From Taxillus chinensis (lineage: Eukaryota > Streptophyta > Magnoliopsida > Santalales > Loranthaceae), in the NCBI GenBank assembly GCA_023512835.1, contig CM042091.1:7859079-7923078 (forward strand): a stretch of DNA of 64,000 bases, in the 5' to 3' direction. Made by a program: the position numbers and the translations under genes. This document shows, piece after piece, positions 60,670 through 64,000 of the stretch. The notes beneath the pieces are model-generated. The model did not search any database, had not been told where the DNA came from, and saw only the letters and a list, made by a program, of their open reading frames with translations. How positions within the stretch are numbered: the first letter of the stretch is position 1; the number at the start of each line of letters is the position of its first letter.

Positions 60670-62362
60670 GTATACAACTTTTATTTCTTCTCAAACGCTA
60701 GATCCAAGTTATTGAATAAGATCATATTCTATATAGATATTTTGAGTGGTGGAATTTTAAGTTCCTTGCTACCTGCAACAGTTTGGAACACGGCACAATA
60801 AAAATTAAGAAATAAAAATTAGACAAACAAAATCTGTAAAAATAAATAAATTATACAAACCTTCAGCTCCTCACTCACGATACATTAGTACCGAGTTGAG
60901 CCACCAAGTGGGCAACTACCACCTTCGCTAATAACATCAGACATGAGCCGGCCACTATCTCCACCTTCAGCTGTTACCCCCACCTTCAGAAGAGTCAATA
61001 CTTCAGCTGCAATTTAGTTATCCGGCAATTTAAAATTAAGCAAAGAAGGATGGACGCCTTTACAATATTTATTCGGCAGAAAAGAAGGCCACGGGCTGCC
61101 TGGTGCGAAAAAGCCACCACAATTTGAATCCCATAGCTGAATTGAGGTAATTACGAAACCCAAGACCACTTCTTTTTCAGGAAAACAGAGATGAATCCAT
61201 CTTTCCCCCCTTCTCTTGGCTAAAAAAATGCCAGCAGATAACAAATTCCAGCAAGGAAAAAATTGAGTTCACACAGGATCGCTTTCTCCCCCCTTCTCTT
61301 GGCTTGGGGTGTCTCCACCCGTGGTCGTCGGAGGGTCGCATCTTCCGATTCGCCTCTTGCCAGCCAGGCCGTGTTTTCCACGGCAGTCCTCCCCCAGCCT
61401 CCTTTGGTTTTGTCTCGGGTCTAGGTGTGGCGGTGGACAGGTTTTTCCAGGGGCTTGCGGCGCCAGCGTGGGGTCATCGCCGGTATAAGGGCCGGCGTCC
61501 TTCCTCCTTCTGGGTAATGCCTACCGGTATAAGGGCCGGTTTCTCTCGGTTTGGTGCCGGGATGCCGAATCGTATCATTAGAAAATGGACTTTGGGAATC
61601 CCGTCATCAACGGCGGTTCCTCCCCATCGCCGGCCGGTTATGTTGTCGCGTTATCTGCCGCTGTCTATGCCTGTCGGACTTTGTCGTCTTGTTATCTGTC
61701 GCTGGAAATGGCTTGCGCCCGTCGACGGCATGAGGGCCACTTCGCTTGGGGTGAATTGTCTGCGGTCGTCAACGAACCGAGGATGATCGCGAAGTCCTTT
61801 CCATGTTTCTCTATTTTTTGCTATATTTTTTCTTATTTTCCCCTGCTTTTTCTCCCTCCCCGTCTCTCCTTCTCCGGCCAGACGTTTCCGGCTGTTCCTG
61901 GACCGAGGGGCTCGGCCCGGCCTCGGTCTCCGCGCGGCAGCCCGTCCCGAGGCCAGCTGGCCTTGGGCTTCCGCGCGTCACGGGCTACCGGCTGTCAGGA
62001 GACAACCTGGCTAGCGGCAGGATGGTCAAACCCTGCGGCGTTTTTCATTGTGGGGCGGCGGTTGGAACTCCAAGAAAAGTGCGAGAGAACGGTGTAATCA
62101 CGGGACGTCGTCGTTTCGAGCGGTGCTGTCTTCGACACTCCCCATGCGGACCATAGCAAGCCACGTCACATCCCGCCATACGCCGAAAGCAAAACACCTC
62201 CGAAGAAGAGAAATTGGTAATTGCGTTGGCGCTCACAGGCAGTTTTGTTTATTCATCTTATATTAAAATAAAGTCTCTCGGGCTTGCCATGTCCGCCTCC
62301 GCCAATTACGACGCCGAATGCAGCAACGACAGCGTTTGGAGCATTGTCTGAAATGAAATAAG
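60670..62362. other. Mixed region, GC-rich from 61260
   Basis: 60670-61260 is AT-rich. From 61260 to 62200 the DNA turns GC- and CpG-rich, with several overlapping open frames on both strands. That is the expected result of a stop-poor GC composition and not evidence of a gene. A near repeat (ccggtataagggccgg) occurs at about 61480 and 61523. No known domain is visible. A transposon or gene-remnant origin is possible. Confidence 0.3.
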
Positions 62363-62908
62363 ATGCCTCCCAAGACCAGAGCAATCTCGTTCCTGAAAGT
62401 GGTCATCGAGAGCACGAAGATTCCGAAGAAAGTTCATCGGATGAAGAGGAAGAGAAACAAAATTTCAGAAAATGAGAACGATGCAGAAGAGGCTTCGCCC
62501 CCTGCCACCCTTATCCCGCCGCCCAACTCTTCCTCACCTCCATGGCCGGCTGCTGCTTCGACGGCGGGGGAAGCTCCTCTTTTGACGTTTGGATCTTTTT
62601 CTTCTTCCTCTCCTCTTCCCTCTCCCCGTCCGGCGGCCCGATTTCCCGGCCGGATTCCCCCCCGCCCCCCCCGCCTCTGTATCCTCTCCGTCGCTTCGTC
62701 TACCTGCCGACCTTTCCGACCGATTCCTGGCTCCGCCATCCTTTCCGGCCAGATTCCGGCCCTCCCGAGGCAGACCAGCTCCCCTTCCTTGGGATGTGCT
62801 TCAACGTCCCCTTTCATGCCTGCTGCGCCGTCCAATCAATACCGAGCTTCAGATCCGCGTAAGTCTCAAGAAAGTTTGCAAAGGAAGCTCACCCAATTTC
62901 AAATTTAA
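62363..62908 (+). CDS. Doubtful ORF, 181 codons, Pro/Ser-rich
   Basis: Begins MPPKTRAISFLKVVIEST, then a basic stretch KVHRMKRKRNK and a long Ser/Pro/Arg-rich tail without domains. A second frame over the same start region reads an acidic run HREHEDSEESSSDEEEEK, which looks more natural, but it has no ATG and stops soon. The GC-rich composition makes long open frames likely by chance. It could be the first exon of a gene, or the remnant of one. Confidence 0.15.
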   Translation: MPPKTRAISFLKVVIESTKIPKKVHRMKRKRNKISENENDAEEASPPATLIPPPNSSSPPWPAAASTAGEAPLLTFGSFSSSSPLPSPRPAARFPGRIPPRPPRLCILSVASSTCRPFRPIPGSAILSGQIPALPRQTSSPSLGCASTSPFMPAAPSNQYRASDPRKSQESLQRKLTQFQI

Positions 62909-64000
62909 AAATAGCGAAGTGATTTATTTTTGGGTAATTCTTTTTTTCTTTCCTAAAATTGGTTGACCTTATTCTAAACGTATTCTTTTTTTTTTTTTTT
63001 AAGACTTCTGGATTTATAATCACGACTTATCGTTGGTCTTCCTAAAAATAATGCTCTTGTCATTGAGTTAGTGCGGACATATAACAAAGATTCCTTTTTT
63101 GTGCAAACAAGAACTGGTTGAGGAACATGTAACGCTCAGTGGATGTGTAAGATGCTGCATATTTTCCTTTTTCATATATGTATGCATTTATGTATATGTG
63201 CAGCGTATAGGGTCTGTTTAAAATTTATGGGTCCACCCCTAATCTTGCTTGTATCTGTTGTCTATATTCTCATGCATTTTCACCGTTTTGATTTTATATT
63301 GGATAACATGAGCTTTTGTAGGTTTGTAAGCGAACCGGCCATGAAGCAGGATTCAAGGGTGCAACTTACATTGCTTATCCAATGAAATTGTCTTTTTTGT
63401 GCAAGACGCTTGGTAAAATTTGAATTCTTCTATTTGCGTTTTTCCTACTTGTTGATATTGTGAGTAACAAATGATTACATTTATTACATCCTCTATTTTA
63501 ATTTAATTTTATTAATGATTATGTATCAAAGATTAATTTATCTTTGAATGAAATATTTTCCGGTGAAATATTTTCGAATTTCTATCACTAAAATAAATCT
63601 GTTGAATGATGTCTCAATTGAACAACCTCAAAATTTTTGAAATAAATTTATTATCTAGATTTGGCCCATTTTTTAGAAAATAAGATTTCAAAAAGTTTGC
63701 GCGAAGTAAGTCCACCCAATTTCAAAAATTAGCAAAATGATTTATTTTAGGCTAATTATGTTTTTCTTTCCTAAAGTTGTTTGACCCTTTTCACTAGTTT
63801 TTTTAGGTTTTAGACAATTTGTGATTCACTTATTCTGAACGTTTCTTTTTAAGACTTTTGAATTTTTAATCATGAAATCATATTTTTTTGTTCTTTAATA
63901 AAACCTGCACTATTAGTATGTTAATTTGTAACTTTAGTGTTTATTAATTAAGTGTTAGTGATGGTTAACGAAATTAGACAATTTACTCTCCCTCACTGTC
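62909..64000. other. AT-rich DNA to the window end
   Basis: No coding exon is supported. A diverged direct repeat is visible: the words cacccaatttcaaa, gcgaagtgatttatttttggg and ttttctttcctaaaattg near 62890-62965 recur near 63713-63780. The longest frame (63143-63385) lacks family resemblance. Confidence 0.45.

Noticed and set aside
61304..62266. Several overlapping frames of 60-170 codons
   Set aside because: They occur in all frames of a GC-rich stretch, have low-complexity Pro/Ser/Arg content and no domain.
1..64000. CRISPR arrays, bacterial operons, rRNA genes
   Set aside because: None seen. Repeats are tandem or transposon-derived, and all genes have plant spliceosomal introns.

Overview
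The window is nuclear DNA of a flowering plant. The genes are intron-rich with plant GT/GC-AG splice sites, lie in very AT-rich flanks, and resemble Arabidopsis cytosolic aspartyl-tRNA synthetase (IBI1) and importin-alpha IMPA-9. Plant transposon types are abundant: Ty3-type LTR with tRNA-iMet primer site, TRIM, LINE, tRNA-derived SINEs and MITEs. I cannot name the species. A eudicot, perhaps woody, is a guess.

Layout. 1-3.2 kb is AT-rich intergenic DNA with diverged repeats. 3.2-16.4 kb is duplication unit A, holding an intact AspRS gene on the minus strand (7215-14690). 16.4-18.9 kb is repeat-rich with no gene. 18.9-20.1 kb is a compact four-exon gene for a probably mitochondrial single-RRM protein (minus). 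22.1-26.2 kb is part of a plant ankyrin-repeat gene (plus) whose intron holds a LINE fragment. 26.4-35.5 kb is unit B, an inverted, truncated copy of the AspRS unit (plus-strand pseudogene with no start codon and no exons 7-10). 35.5-38.9 kb is unfamiliar repeat-like DNA that begins inside a retrotransposon gag. 38.9-49.0 kb is unit C, a second intact AspRS gene (minus, 42916-48311), preceded by an orphan AspRS promoter fragment. 49.3 kb holds telomere-like repeats beside a MITE. 50.5-57.7 kb is a complete 11-exon importin-alpha-9 gene (plus). 57.7-64 kb is intergenic with only doubtful ORFs.

The main story is the AspRS triplication. A and C are nearly identical even in introns (about 1 difference per 100 bases where I compared by eye), so the event is recent. 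A Ty3 element was in intron 6 of the ancestral unit: A keeps its gag and 3' LTR, B keeps its 5' LTR, primer site and first gag codons, and C has lost all of it by a deletion with CCCA at both edges. C has also lost about 1.02 kb just 5' of its start codon, so that a TATA-like box now lies about 57 nt from the ATG. A 476-bp tandem repeat downstream of the gene is present 3, 2 and 2 times in A, B and C.

I found no CRISPR, tRNA or rRNA gene, and no new multi-gene system. The novelty is structural: a recently rearranged housekeeping and immunity-linked gene cluster in which transposon remnants record the order of events.
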